Positions 22,136-33,056 of a stretch of DNA of 64,000 nucleotides are shown one piece after another (the first letter of the stretch is position 1; every line of letters starts with the position of its first letter). The stretch lies in the NCBI RefSeq assembly GCF_051622035.1, contig NC_135365.1, forward strand, positions 17,092,001 to 17,156,000, in the 5' to 3' direction. A program made the position numbers and the translations under genes. Under the pieces are notes generated by a model. That model saw only the letters and a program-made list of their open reading frames with translations, was not told the origin of the DNA and searched no databases. Source of the stretch: Arctopsyche grandis (lineage: Eukaryota; Arthropoda; Insecta; Trichoptera; Hydropsychidae).

Positions 22136-22908
22136 TATTTTTATTTTTTAAATGCTTTATATTATTATTTAATTATGTTCACAATACTTTTCATATATAT
22201 TTTAACAGCTACTGATTTACCGATCATTTTCTATTTTACAATTTGGTTTAATTTTTTTGTTATTAATTACATATATGTAGTATTATAATAATTGAATTTT
22301 TAAGTACAGCATAATAGGAAAAAGAGCTCAAAAATTTATATACAATTCTTATAAATGCTCATAATACATTGTATACATAATATTAACTAAAGGCTAAAGC
22401 AGATTGTATTTAGGTAATCTGTGTTTATATACCTGAAGGGTGGAGACATTTTGTTGTAATCACTGAAACACTTCACTAGTGTGCTAGTATGTTTATTATT
22501 GATTCTGTCATTTACTGGTTAGCTTCTTACTAATATCTGTGACAATTATTTATAGCATACAGTTTTTAGTATACATGGGTGTGTGCTAAATTATTTTTAG
22601 GAATTTATTTTGTATTATTTGGAGCTTAGAAAGGTTAGTGTTGGAGTCGTTATTCCATACAGGTGCAGCATAGGCTAATAATTGTAATGAGTTGATAAAG
22701 ACTGTGTGGTGATTAAATATTGGGTATATTGAGGATATACCCCGCCTTGCATTTCACTCCCACAATGTGTGGTGCCCATCTCATTCTTTTATCGAACGTT
22801 ACTCCTAAATATTTGATTACTGACTGCCATTTCAGACTTTCTCCAGATGGGATTTTCAGATCTGAACTTGGCTTATGCTTTCTGACACTGAAAAATATGG
22901 CGTCTGTT
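22136..22908 (-). mobile_element. Jockey-type LINE, 5'-truncated copy 2
   Basis: On the minus strand it runs from ACAGACGCCATATTTTTC through coding remnants (AWNNDSNTNLSKLQIIQNK type) to a 3' UTR with TTTTTGAGCTCTTTTTCC, CAGTAGCTGTTAAAAT and a terminal A+T-rich tail at 22136-22160. It is collinear with the copy at 47876-48915. Small deletions and stops show it is dead. Confidence 0.85.
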
Positions 22909-23712
22909 TAAATATTCCATCAAATTTAAAAATGATGGAATGTACCAACAAGAAATTTTATAAAATGGATTTCGACCTAGGTAAGAAAGATAAAGCCGAG
23001 TCGGTACTTAAAAAAAGTCCACATAGCTTTACACAGTCCATTACCGGTGTTCATGCGTAGACCGGGAACGATGTGAGTATCTTTTCAGCCGCCTGAAAAT
23101 CCACTTTTCACGTGGCATTATTTCAGAGGACCTTTTTCACACTTGGGCGTGCGCGCTCGCCCAGTTTAACCCCTTTCCCAGCCACCCGTCTACCCCATAG
23201 CCTCGTGTTGTCCTTATTGAACCCTTTCCCGCTCGGGCACACAATTTGCGACGTTTGCTTTGGGATTTCTTAGGCAAAGTCCAAAGCACTTACGCGCCGA
23301 GGCTTTCGCGCGCCTCCCTAAATCAACATCGCCACAAGATTTTCCCCACAAATTTCACCCTCGAAACTACGATATTTTCATTTATGGTCAACCCCACACC
23401 TCCCATCCTCCCACAATCACCACCACCACACCTTACGCCAATATTGATCTTTATTGATGACATCGACGGCGAGTTTCGATTTCGTTGTGTACAAACGGAT
23501 CAAAGTAATAAAAATACAACCTTCATGCGTTACCTCGCAACCGGAAACTTAAAGCGGGAAAATGGGTAAGAACGGGATCAGCGGGAGGCTTATAAACTCT
23601 ACGTGGAAACTTCGTTTGAAATTAAGTCGCAATTTCAACATTTTCTGATTTGTGCGGTAGACTTTATATGTCCGTGATCTATGTTTTCTGCTTATACATT
23701 ATATGTATGTAT
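22909..23712. other. Gene-free DNA with G+C-rich island 23085-23590
   Basis: The island holds overlapping open frames (107 codons at 23246-23569 plus) without a recognisable domain. The pyrimidine-rich CCCACACCTCCCATCCTCCC at 23391 and the E-box string CCACTTTTCACGTGG at 23101 stand out. It may be a regulatory or unannotated exon region; there is no evidence for splicing. Confidence 0.4.
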
Positions 23713-24680
23713 TGTTATGTTCCAAAGAAATATTTATTTAAATTTTAAACTACTTGGTTAACTAACCAAGTTTTATTTTATTGAATATTAAAAATATTAC
23801 ATTTTTCTTACATATATTATATTCGAAGAAACGAGATTATGGAACAATGATAATTTAATATGAGACACGTAGAACTTGATACGTAGAACTTATTTCACTA
23901 TCGCGAAATGCATTTGAGTGCTGATTTTCACCGCTTGTGCTGAAGCTAGTTGCTTCGGCGGATTTTGCTGCTCGTAGTTCGATGGTTGACGAAATGCGAT
24001 GAGGGCTATTTCCGTCAAGTGCGGTGGAGCTGGTTGCTTCTGACAGTAGTGGATCCTCATGGTTGATGCTGGAGTGTCCGTTTGTAGACGTGTTGTTCCA
24101 GGTGGATTTCAGTTTGGCTGCTGAAAGGAAACTCAGTTGAGTTTGAAAGAGGATCGTCCATCCTTGTTCAATTAATACGAAGAGGTTGGAGCTTCGGAGA
24201 AGTGGTCTGGTTCAGCTTCAGAAGTTCACTCTTTGGAGAAGTATGCTGGTCGGACTCCAGGGGAATACTCTCTGTTGTTGGGGCTGGCGTATCACTTTAT
24301 ATACATTTCCAGGACACGTGTCGTGTCATAGTTCTCGAGACGTGTAAGTGATTTCCAGGATATGTGTCGCAGTGGTCTGATGAGATTATTGTTCGTTTGA
24401 GCGTGTGCCATGCGTTAGTGGCTTTTCACGTGTATATTTGGGGCACGTGTATTTGATGCGGCCTTTTAATGATTGCCATGAGTAAACGACTTGCCACGTT
24501 TTCGGAATCCTGATGACATCACTTGTCGGGCATCGTTTGTTTTATGATTGATGAATTCTTTCTTCTGGAATGGTCGAAGGGTCGTTGCCTTTGAGTTCTG
24601 CGTGTGCTGATCGTCATTTGCGGACACGTTATCGGAGTCTTGATGATGATGACTGTCATTGATAAGGAAGGTACATAACA
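23713..24680 (-). mobile_element. Solo LTR, 968 bp
   Basis: Ends TGTTATGT.. and ..ACATAACA form the short inverted repeat of an LTR. Read on the minus strand there is a TATA box TATATAAAG (about 24300) about 380 bases in and an AATAAA signal close to the 3' end (about 23730). No primer-binding site or coding sequence adjoins either end. The flanks are GTAT and GTTT, so any 4-base target duplication has decayed by one base. It is unrelated in sequence to the other LTRs in the window. Confidence 0.65.
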
Positions 24681-24837
24681 GTTTGTACATAAACCAGATA
24701 TTATACCAGGTTTTCCTAGCCTACGGGTCAAGACTCAAAATTGGGTCTCGAAGCATTTTAGTGGATCTTTAAACCAAAGCGATACGCTTAAGATAAATAT
24801 CACACGATAATTATATAAAAACTTGCTTTACTGTGCT

Positions 24838-25082
24838 AAAAAAAATACTCTAGCCAATTTGCTGGACTCCAAGCGTCCAGCTAAAAATGTGTGTTTTTAG
24901 TTAAAATAATGCAAAAATGCAAGGTTAATTATTGTAATTAGCTATAAAATTCAATTTATCGTGTATTAAACGTCGAATAGTATAAAATAAGTGTAAGAAA
25001 TTAAAAACATGACAGCTGAAGCAGAGCCGTCATTCCAAGGCGGATATCATTTTCACACTGACCGTTGAGCGCGGCGCGTACT
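24838..25082 (-). repeat. Dispersed repeat Q, module P1
   Basis: Inverse of 29376-29590. Shared pieces include TTCAGTACGC, ATGATATCC, TTTTTAATTTCTT, AGCTAATTACAAT, TTTTGCATTATTTTAACT and the small hairpin TGGACGCTTGGAGTCCA. Non-coding. A (CT)n run at 25086-25109 follows. Confidence 0.65.
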
Positions 25083-25194
25083 GAACTCACTCTCTCTCTC
25101 TCTCTCTCGTATGTATGAGGCACGTGTACAAGGGGTTTCCCGTAAAATAATTATTTTTGTTGATATTGATCACTGTTTTCATTTCATAATTTCA

Positions 25195-25447
25195 GTATTT
25201 TATACGAATCAGCGAAGTTCGAGATGCTGATAACTCGAAAATTGTGAGAAATGGGTAAAGGTTGCCAATTTGTTGGAACCGTTTCAATTAAAATCAGATC
25301 AATTAGCAAACTCTGATAGGAAACGATCTACCTAGAGTCACAAACCAAGGTCTGGCCAGCAGCAACCAGTGGGACTCGAACCCGTGACTACTATGTTTGA
25401 AAGCATATTTGATATTTATGCTTACCACTAATCCACGCTGCCGGTTA
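25195..25447 (-). mobile_element. tRNA-derived SINE, best-preserved head
   Basis: On the minus strand: A box TGGATTAGTGG and a canonical B box GGTTCGAGTCC, about 50 bases apart, then TGCTGCTGGCCAGACCTTGG, TTTGTGACTC, TTTCCTATCAGAGTTTGC, ATTGAAACGGTTCC and an ATCTCGAACTTCGCTGATT segment. The 3' hairpin tail is missing. The clear pol III promoter makes this the reference copy for calling the family tRNA-derived; the parental tRNA is not identified. Confidence 0.85.
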
Positions 25448-25482
25448 TATAGACACAATGGTAACGGTTAGTCTTCAAATAT

Positions 25483-25529
25483 AATCAATTGGCTATATCC
25501 ATTACCCGTATGGATATAGCCAATTGATT
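25483..25529. repeat. Perfect 20-bp inverted repeat
   Basis: AATCAATTGGCTATATCCAT (25483-25502) and its exact complement (25510-25529) surround a 7-base loop TACCCGT. It lies just outside the SINE end. It could be a cruciform-forming site or a residue of a palindromic insertion; no function is evident. Confidence 0.9.
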
Positions 25530-26733
25530 TTTATCAATAATAATATCTGTAAGAAAATCAGCGTTTTTAGTATATTTTCTTGGGTTGCCAAGCCAAATCT
25601 TATATGTACTTAAAAAAATGAAGAATTCTTGCATTATGCGAATACAATATTTTTGTCAGTAAATTAGACTGTTTTCATATTATAATATAAAAACAACTTT
25701 GATGATCCTTATTTAGAAGTTTGCAACTGATTTTAAACACCACGCAACTACATATATAACTTAAATAATAACTCAGTTTTATCACTTTCAAGCATTCAAA
25801 ATTGATTTTCGGTCAAAAATTTAGATGGAATCCTAAAAGTAACGAATTGAAAACTCAGAGATTCAAAAATCCTTAAGCATTAGCTCAATGTCCTCCCATA
25901 ATTCAATGGTTTTAATTAAGCTGGCTGGGGCACGCTACATGGATCAGTGATTGAAGGTTTCCGAAGAAAGATTTGTCGTTGACAGACTCTTTTGAGGAGA
26001 CGGGGAAGGAGACTTTGCAACCCGAGTATGATAAGAAGATGGAAAAGTGAAGTAAAGCTAACTTTTTGCTAAAGCAATACAGTTTATTTATGTGTGTACT
26101 TCCAAACTTTTTCATATAAAAACTCGAACATCGACAAAATATTCGAAAAATTCACTCTATCCATTAAAACTGTCACACTTTCCCAAGCGATTCGATAAAA
26201 TTTTCTCGCAAAATGCACTACACAAACAGACTACATTATATTATATGTAGTTCGTTTGCACACGACTGCTAGAACTTCGAACTAACTTTTCACCGTATGT
26301 AGTCGTTTTCAGGTTTCTCGCAGAAAAAGCAGACACAAATATATGTACTTCGTAGCGTTGTGAACTACATACATATGTATATACATACGTACATAGTTCG
26401 TCGAACGTTTTAAAATCAACACACGTGTGCTACAAACGGAATTCTATATCATCTTCTCGTATTGGCGCAGGGACAAACATGTGCTCTCGGGTTGGTGTCG
26501 ACACTTGTTTGCAATTTGTTAGACGGTCAGTGAATGTGTGTGCGAACAAATCCTCGCACGTTTCCTGCGCCCTCAACACTAAATCTTCTTCAAAGATAAC
26601 TTTCGAGCTTTCGCATGCTGTGAGCTCTTTTATTGCTGCGAGATTGGCGGAGATTACCACCGGCTGAGAAGGACGCGAACACCCCCCCCTCCCACTTCTA
26701 GAAAGGCTCAAAATCCTAGTGATGCAATATTTC

Positions 26734-26735
<2 letters not shown>
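25530..26735. other. Gene-free DNA; G+C-richer 26440-26700
   Basis: No gene recognised. 26425-26711 is open on both strands (80 and 93 codons) and G+C-richer but carries no motif I recognise. A promoter-proximal or regulatory segment is possible. Confidence 0.4.

Positions 26736-26738
<3 letters not shown>

Positions 26739-26777
<39 letters not shown>
26739..26777. repeat. (TA)n microsatellite
   Basis: Nearly uninterrupted TA dinucleotides, about 19 units. Confidence 0.95.
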
Positions 26778-26787
<10 letters not shown>

Positions 26788-26929
26788 CTGACATTGATTA
26801 TATATATACCCGATACCTATAGCTTTATTCAAGTCATCCCAAAGTGCTATTTGCGTTTTTACTGTTTAATTTCATTTACAATTAAAATTATTTCCTATTT
26901 TTTACTAACCTCTTCTTACTTTCACTTAC

Positions 26930-27055
26930 GATTTCTAGTCAGAATAAATTCGGGTTATTATCCGATCGTTTTCAAACTTTGCCATTTTGGTCGGTTTGGT
27001 CATCAATATATGTGGAAATGACGTCCGCCATTACGATGGTGAAAAATAATCATCT
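26930..27055 (+). repeat. Dispersed repeat Q, module P3
   Basis: Shares TATCCGATCGTTTTCAAACT, TTTGCCATTTTGGTC and GGTCATCAATATA with the inverse of 9050-9140 and with 42010-42075. Non-coding. Confidence 0.6.
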
Positions 27056-27227
27056 TTGTTCACGGTAACGTCTATTGTCCACACTATTGCATTTGTCTAC
27101 ATTGCTCTGATCGTTTTTTCCCTCTTCGCCCCCCTCTCGCTACGGCAGATTGAGCATTTTGCCATACTCATGATCAAAGTTTATGGAGAGAATTGATGAT
27201 TTCTCAATTTAGAGAACTCTTCGTACT

Positions 27228-27342
27228 AACCTAACCAATAAAAAAATTAAAATTTAACCAAATTCAAACGCCAACCAATAAACAAATTAAAACCCAACCA
27301 GTAAACAAATTAAAATCCAACCAATAAACAAATTAAAACGCC
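27228..27342. repeat. 23-bp minisatellite
   Basis: Three good copies of CCAACCAATAAACAAATTAAAA plus one base, preceded by two degenerate copies. Confidence 0.85.
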
Positions 27343-27989
27343 TTTATATCATTACATACGTACTTACGCGGCCCAAGCCTGTTAGTAATTTATTTAATTA
27401 CATTAGTTTAAGTCAGGATCATAATTTTGATTGAAATTCCAATCATTGAAATCTTTTTGATTGAAATCCTAATCATAAAATCCCACACATTTTATATATT
27501 TATAGTTTATATTGTTGTACATTTGTTATTGAACTAATGCCTTTTTATTTTATTTTATAATGATTTTTTATATTTTAGTACATTAGGTTTTTTTATATAC
27601 ATTTATTTTTTTACTTTTAATAACTAGTTTTTCTCAGTGATCGGGAGCGGAGCGTGAAGCAGGAGCGTGGAGTAACGAATTTTTGCGCGGAGCAGGAGCA
27701 GAGCTGGAGCACGGAAATTTACTGTCATCATGTTGTTTAGAATTTATTATTTATTATTTAGTATTTATTTTTTATTTTTTTATTATTTGTATTTAATACG
27801 TTTGTATTTTCACAATTTAATATTTTGTTTTACATATATACTTTTTTCACTTATTGTTATTTTGTATAAATGGATTTGTACACTTTTTTCATCGTGATTA
27901 AATTATATTCTTGATTATTTTCTCTATTCTTGCTACTATACATAAGTAGTTTGGGACAACTTTGTACGCACCACGTAATATAGTTATAT
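27343..27989. other. A+T-rich gene-free DNA
   Basis: No gene. 27636-27720 repeats GGAGC(G/A)GAGC-like words. 27405-27480 repeats ATTTTGATTGAAAT-like words. Both are simple local repetition. Confidence 0.5.
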
Positions 27990-28165
27990 TATTTGTAGTG
28001 GTTAACGCATTTTGCTTTCGAACAAAGTGGCAACGCGTTCAAATCCCACCAGTTGCTGCTGGCCAGACCTTGAATTTGTGACTCCAAGTCGATCGTTTCC
28101 TTTCAGAGTTTGCCAATTTACCTGATTTTCATTGAAACGGTTCCATCTAATTGAAAAAAAAAATT
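27990..28165 (+). mobile_element. tRNA-derived SINE, plus strand, 3'-truncated
   Basis: Head with TAGTGGTTAACGC and B box GTTCAAATCCC, then GTTGCTGCTGGCCAGACCTTG, TTGTGACTCCAAGTCGATCG, AGAGTTTGCCAATTTACC and CATTGAAACGGTTCC, ending in a short A-run. It has the same core as the minus-strand copies and no hairpin tail. Confidence 0.8.
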
Positions 28166-29375
28166 AAGATATCGTATCGTTTCTGATTTATTACTGCCAT
28201 GGCTAAGCTACACACATATGTATGTACATACATATATATGTAGATGAGTATCAATACTTGGGCCAACTTGTCGTGTACAAATTGGCCGATATTGAGCTAG
28301 GTACATCCATCGAGTAGATTTATCAGATGTATCCTGTGCACATATGTACTTAGATAGTACGTGCGGTTCTCACCTGAGATAATAAAGTTGCGATGCAAAT
28401 GTGGCGGTGGTGGCTTACAGGAACGTCCGTTCGATTAGAGGACGGACAGACAGACAGGGTCGCTTTGTGTGTTTGTAATTCGGACCACAAGCCCGGAATA
28501 GGCTGTTGCACACATATATATGTACATACATATGTACACTACCGGTCCGTGGCGCAATCGTTAATGTCCGCTCGAGTTTGTGACACATTAATTAAACCGA
28601 ATTTGGCTAACTATTATACGTATTTCAAAAAATATCTCCTTTCATCTCTCATACTATCCACCTGCAGATGAAAAGCTAACCAATTCAAAACCTTTTGTGA
28701 AACTGCCTTCTACCATGTCATACCATGTCTTTTGCCTGACGTAAATTTTTCCTGATTTCATACACCTAAGCAATCATATATTATATTTCAGTGTCACAAT
28801 GTCCATTATATCCACCATTTTGTTCAATCATATGTGTTTTCTGATTCATCACCATCATCATCGTTCATCTTAATTTGAGTTTTTGGACACTAATGAAAAC
28901 AAGATTTTAAGACTGTCTTTTTAAACCATAAATGTATAACTGCATTTACGTTTGTAACTTATATTATTAAACCATTAACTGCTTCCATCCTTCCATTTGC
29001 CATATATTGCTGGATGATGACCTTTCTAAGACCTCAGAAAGCAGTGGCTTCTTTCTTACTCTGCAGCCCCGTAATCCGTCTTCTTACAGTTCACGATGAA
29101 AATTTTGTATTTCATTCCCTTTTCACTTCTCCGGTTACCTCAGAAGATCCGAATTTTTATTCAATCAATCTTACTGTATTATTTGAGCATTTGCCGTACT
29201 GTGATAGATAGCGAGTGACCAAGACTTTTATTTTACTTTATTTCTCCAAATATATTGAACGCAGTCTTCATACTTTATGTATTCCTCATAAAACCCTCCA
29301 TGATTCGAATTATATCAATACGAAATAAAAATTATAATCGATAAAACAGAAAAAATATTTTTGCAGGAAAAGGGG
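28166..29375. other. Gene-free DNA
   Basis: No gene recognised. It contains TACATATG microsatellites (28215-28240, 28515-28540). A 92-codon frame at 28393-28671 has no recognisable domain. Confidence 0.45.
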
Positions 29376-29690
29376 AAATTCAGTACGCCGCGCTTAACGG
29401 TGAGTGTGGGAATGATATCCACCGAACGATGGTTCTGCTTCAATCGTTATTTTTTTAATTTCTTGCACTTGATTTTATAAGCTAATTACAATCATTACTT
29501 TCGCAGATTTTGCATTATTTTAACTTAAAACACACATATTTAACTGGACGATTGGCGTCCAACACAGTGGCCAATGGATTTTCAATGGCCAATGGAAGTC
29601 AATCTACGTATGTTGGTAAAATATCAAAGCGATCGGAATAGTAGAACTTGTTCAAAATCAGCCCACAAAGTGTAAATATCGTTTGATATT
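29376..29690 (+). repeat. Dispersed repeat Q, modules P1 and P2 joined
   Basis: 29376-29590 is the inverse of 24838-25082 and includes the hairpin TGGACGATTGGCGTCCA. 29600-29690 resembles the 8450-8510 segment (ATATCAAAGCGA..TTCAAAATCAG). This copy joins modules that are separate at other sites. Confidence 0.6.
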
Positions 29691-31024
29691 TTGAGATAAT
29701 TTAAGTTGTTTGGAAATTTCAATCTATCTCCACCCTTGAAAATTTATTGTAAAATCAATCTGGGACAAACAATTAATATATAAAAACAACCTGAGCCCTA
29801 TTCCCTTCACTCAGTTCCCGTAAGAAACCAAAAAATATAACAAAAAAAACCCAGAAACGGAAACGATAAAAACAACGCGACGGTATCACTTTTCTAGGAA
29901 AACTGATTTTCGTTGAAATTAAAAATTCATATTTTTTTTGTTTTTAAATAAGCAACCCAAAATAAGAGAAAGTAGAGTTAAACAATAGAAGAATTCCTAA
30001 AGATGCAATGCAAATATTCGAAAATTTTCGATCATATAAAATACAGAAGTGGCCTTATGTAATGGCCTGTTTTTGTCAATTTTTTCTCATAAACTAGATT
30101 TACGATTTTGCCGAATTCTGACATTTAACATTATTGCAACATTGCATCCTGCTCACATGCATGCAAACAAGGCTGTGCGAGTAGGATGCAAAATGAAAGC
30201 CATTACTTACTTTGCAATGTCATACACAGTGCTAACTTTCATTCAACGATTACTTACATATATCCATCTTTAGCTACTATTACATATGTACATATATGTA
30301 TACTCCTCAAATAAAACCAAGTAAATATAATCTTAGTATGAAAATATCTAAGATAAGCCAAATTAAAGAAATTATACCAGATGAAAAACATATGACTTGG
30401 AAAAATAATAGTATCGCACATGCATGTGGAGGTTTATGTGCATTCTGTTAATTAATTGTATTGAAGCCGGATAATTGGTTAAGCTAGCTTTGAGCAAAGA
30501 CAACACACTGAGATATATCTACATACACACGTATACATATACATAAACCTCTATCTAACTCCCTCCCTCTAGGGACAATTTCTACCGGACAATAGCTACA
30601 AAGACCGGAAGCCGTGTGTACATATTGTTTCTTGTCTGTCTGTTTGTTATCACTCATCTGCTAACTATGACAATCCCTCTCTCGGAACACGGTGAGTCCG
30701 ATGCGCCCGCTGTATCTACATATACAGTTAACATAAAGTTATCATAAATCATGCTTTGCAAACATGAAACTCGACAAAGTTAGTCTAATCCGTTCCTTTG
30801 GACGCCCACGTATACCCAAATAGAAGAATCGGTCGAACGGATTCGAAACAATCAATTGGAGCGATCCGTGGAATGAGGAAATTCTCTAGTATTATACAAT
30901 TTAAGATTAATTGGCTTAGGAGTAGTCAATGAATCAATATTTTTATTAAATTCACATTGAAGAATGAGTATCATCATCATAATCTACAGACATTCACCAT
31001 CCACTTGCGTACATATGAAGTATC
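29691..31024. other. Gene-free DNA
   Basis: No gene or transposon recognised. It includes microsatellites near 30280 and 30530 and pyrimidine-rich text at 30555-30590. A 74-codon frame at 30049-30273 has no motif. Confidence 0.45.
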
Positions 31025-31459
31025 TAATACATAATATGGAAAGAGACTTTGTATGTAACATTCGTTGGTTCGTTCGTAGACGACACATTCGATTTTTTTT
31101 TTCGATTCATAGGCGCCGATTCAATATTTTTCGATTCAAATGATTCGAAGTCCCCCGGAGGCGAAGCCATAGGGGGTGGAGCCCTATGGGGCGAAACCTT
31201 AGGGAGCAAAGCTCTAGGGGGCGAATGCTCCGGGGGCGCAGTCACCGGATTCTGCTATACATATAATTTCAAAAGATACAGTACATATATACATATGTTT
31301 GTTCGTGACAGTCAATTTAATAAAAAAAAATGAGTATTCAAATAAATTTATATAAAATAAAACTATTCAAATAAATTTAATAAAATGTTCACAATTAGAT
31401 TAGCCATGTTTAAGCGGTTTATATTACAAATACCGAGCGAAACCGGGTAAAACCACTAG
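31025..31459 (+). mobile_element. Helitron-like element with 15-16-bp tandem repeat
   Basis: The 3' end reads AATACCGAGCGAAACCGGGT then AAAACCACTAG|T. A terminal CTAG behind a GC-rich foldable motif is the Helitron 3' signature. The 5' part (GAAAGAGACTTTGTATGTAAC) matches the inverse of 44660-44710 and 48975-49000, which belong to the other two copies. The middle (31147-31250) is an imperfect tandem array of units like AAGCTCTAGGGGGCG, about six copies. There is no coding capacity. Confidence 0.65.
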
Positions 31460-31589
31460 TATTCAATAAATCAGAATGATTTCAAGTATATTTATAATTA
31501 ATAAAATCATTGTATGATGTATGTATGTATGTATGTAATTAAAGTCTAAACTCTACTCATGGCATAGATTTAGATCGTTCAAAATTTAA

Positions 31590-32250
31590 AAAATATATAA
31601 ATACATATAACGTGTATTCAATTTTCTCAACTAAAACATCTTAATAAAAATTTATAAATCTCTAATCAGGCCTAAATTAGAATACGTTTTAAGTATATGG
31701 GATCCTCACTTTAAAAAATATGTCACGTGTATTGAAAGAAGAATTACTAAAATACCTTTTGAACTTAAATCAGTTTCTTATAATGAGAGGTTGAAAATAA
31801 TGGATCTCACCACACTGGAAACGAGAAGGATAAGACTTGACTTAATCGAAATCTTCAAAATAATAAAAATCATTACAATTGTCCTATTTCCAACCTTTTT
31901 ATGATCAATAACAACACTCAACCGAGAGGTCACACTTTCAGACTTGGTAAAATCGAATTTGGAATAGTCTTCACAATAATGTAGTGAATACTGAAAACCT
32001 TAAAAATTTTATCCACAAGCTGGATGTCGTTCTTAAACTTAAAGGATTTTTATAATTCTTCTTTTTCAATATCTTCATTTCTTTCTATGTATATTTCCGT
32101 TTACTTTTAGTTATCATTTCACCATTTTTTTATATTTTATGTATTTTGTTATTTTTTTTCATGTTTACTTTATTCGTCTTTTTTATTTCATTATTATTGT
32201 TATCTAGAATATTTTTTTCTCTTTTAATTTACATATGTATGTATGTATGT
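31590..32250 (+). mobile_element. CR1-like LINE 3' end (family E)
   Basis: From about 31656 the frame reads SLIRPKLEYVLSIWDPHFKK, then YVTCIERRITKIPFEL, SYNERLKIMDLTTLETRRIR and LDLIEIFKII, followed after a frameshift by PRGHTFRLGK. This is the well-known C-terminal block of CR1/Rex-type reverse transcriptases ('RPxLEY..W.P....LE..Q...T..L...Y..RL..L.L..LE.RR.R.DLI..FKI'). A T-rich 3' UTR follows (32058-32225), running into TATG microsatellites. 5'-truncated and dead. Confidence 0.8.
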
Positions 32251-32975
32251 GTGTATGTATGTATGTATGAGCCGTTATATTTGAAGATGCGAAAGTCCAA
32301 TTTACAGTTGCAAAAACTGTTTGACTTAATTTACAAATTCTTATCACTTATTTTAATTCGATATGTCCAGAATCTCAGAAAAGCAGAATACACGTATTAC
32401 AGGCCACCAGTATTTTTAAATATTGTTAAACGCAAAACAATATATTTAATGCTTTGCGAAATATTTCTCGAAATGAAGAAAATTACACTTATGGAATATA
32501 ACGGATCATATAATGTATTATTGTATTACATATATTGGTACATAAGATTGCAAATAAAATATTTATATTTTTAAATCTACTAGAGCTATGTATAAACGTG
32601 ATATTGAACCTTGAACTATAAAAGTTTAGTTTATATTTTTTTTATCTTAAAATGCTGCTGTTTTCATTGGAAAAAATTATCATGTTTATGTGTTGTATAT
32701 AAAAATTTAAATAAATCATGAATATTGTAATGTTGTTTGTAACTGAAGATGGCGCTAAATTAAGTAAATAATATTTTTTAATGAAAAGTACTTCTGATAT
32801 GATTACATACATATGTAGATAAGAAAAAATGTACAAAAAATATAAAACATCTAAAGTAAAGTTTTATCAAAACTGGTCTTATTATAATCCACATATAATC
32901 GAGGCAAGTACCGTTACAATGCGAACCGCTTCACCTTCAACGGGCAGTGCTTCTCATCATTTTATTTTCATCGAT
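32251..32975. other. A+T-rich gene-free DNA
   Basis: No gene recognised. The 142-codon frame ending at 32574 is mostly translation of T-rich 3' UTR and microsatellite and is not called. Confidence 0.5.
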
Positions 32976-32981
32976 AAAAAA
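32976..32981 (-). terminator. RNA polymerase III terminator of tRNA-Pro 2
   Basis: Six A on the plus strand (T6 on the transcribed strand) lie three bases after the tRNA end. Confidence 0.85.
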
Positions 32982-32984
32982 GAT

Positions 32985-33056
32985 GGGCTCAACCGGGATT
33001 TGAACCCGGGACCTCTCGCACCCAAAGCGAGAATCATACCCCTAGACCATTGAGCC
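32985..33056 (-). tRNA. tRNA-Pro (anticodon TGG), second copy
   Basis: Identical over all 72 bases to the gene at 6237-6308: acceptor GGCTCAA/TTGAGCC, discriminator C, anticodon loop TTTGGGT, A box TGGTCTAGGGG, B box GGTTCAAATCC. The flanking sequence on both sides is unrelated to the first copy, which points to an older duplication or retrotransposition followed by selection on the tRNA itself. A pol III stop is present. Confidence 0.96.

Noticed and set aside
27636..27720. GGAGCGGAGC-rich stretch as a possible binding-site array
   Set aside because: Short, irregular purine repetition with no conserved spacing.
28545..28590. tRNA-like phrase GGTCCGTGGCGCAATCG
   Set aside because: An A-box-like start only; no B box, no cloverleaf and no SINE core follow.
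32146..32574. 142-codon open frame
   Set aside because: Begins in LINE 3' UTR T-runs and a TATG microsatellite; no domain in the remainder.
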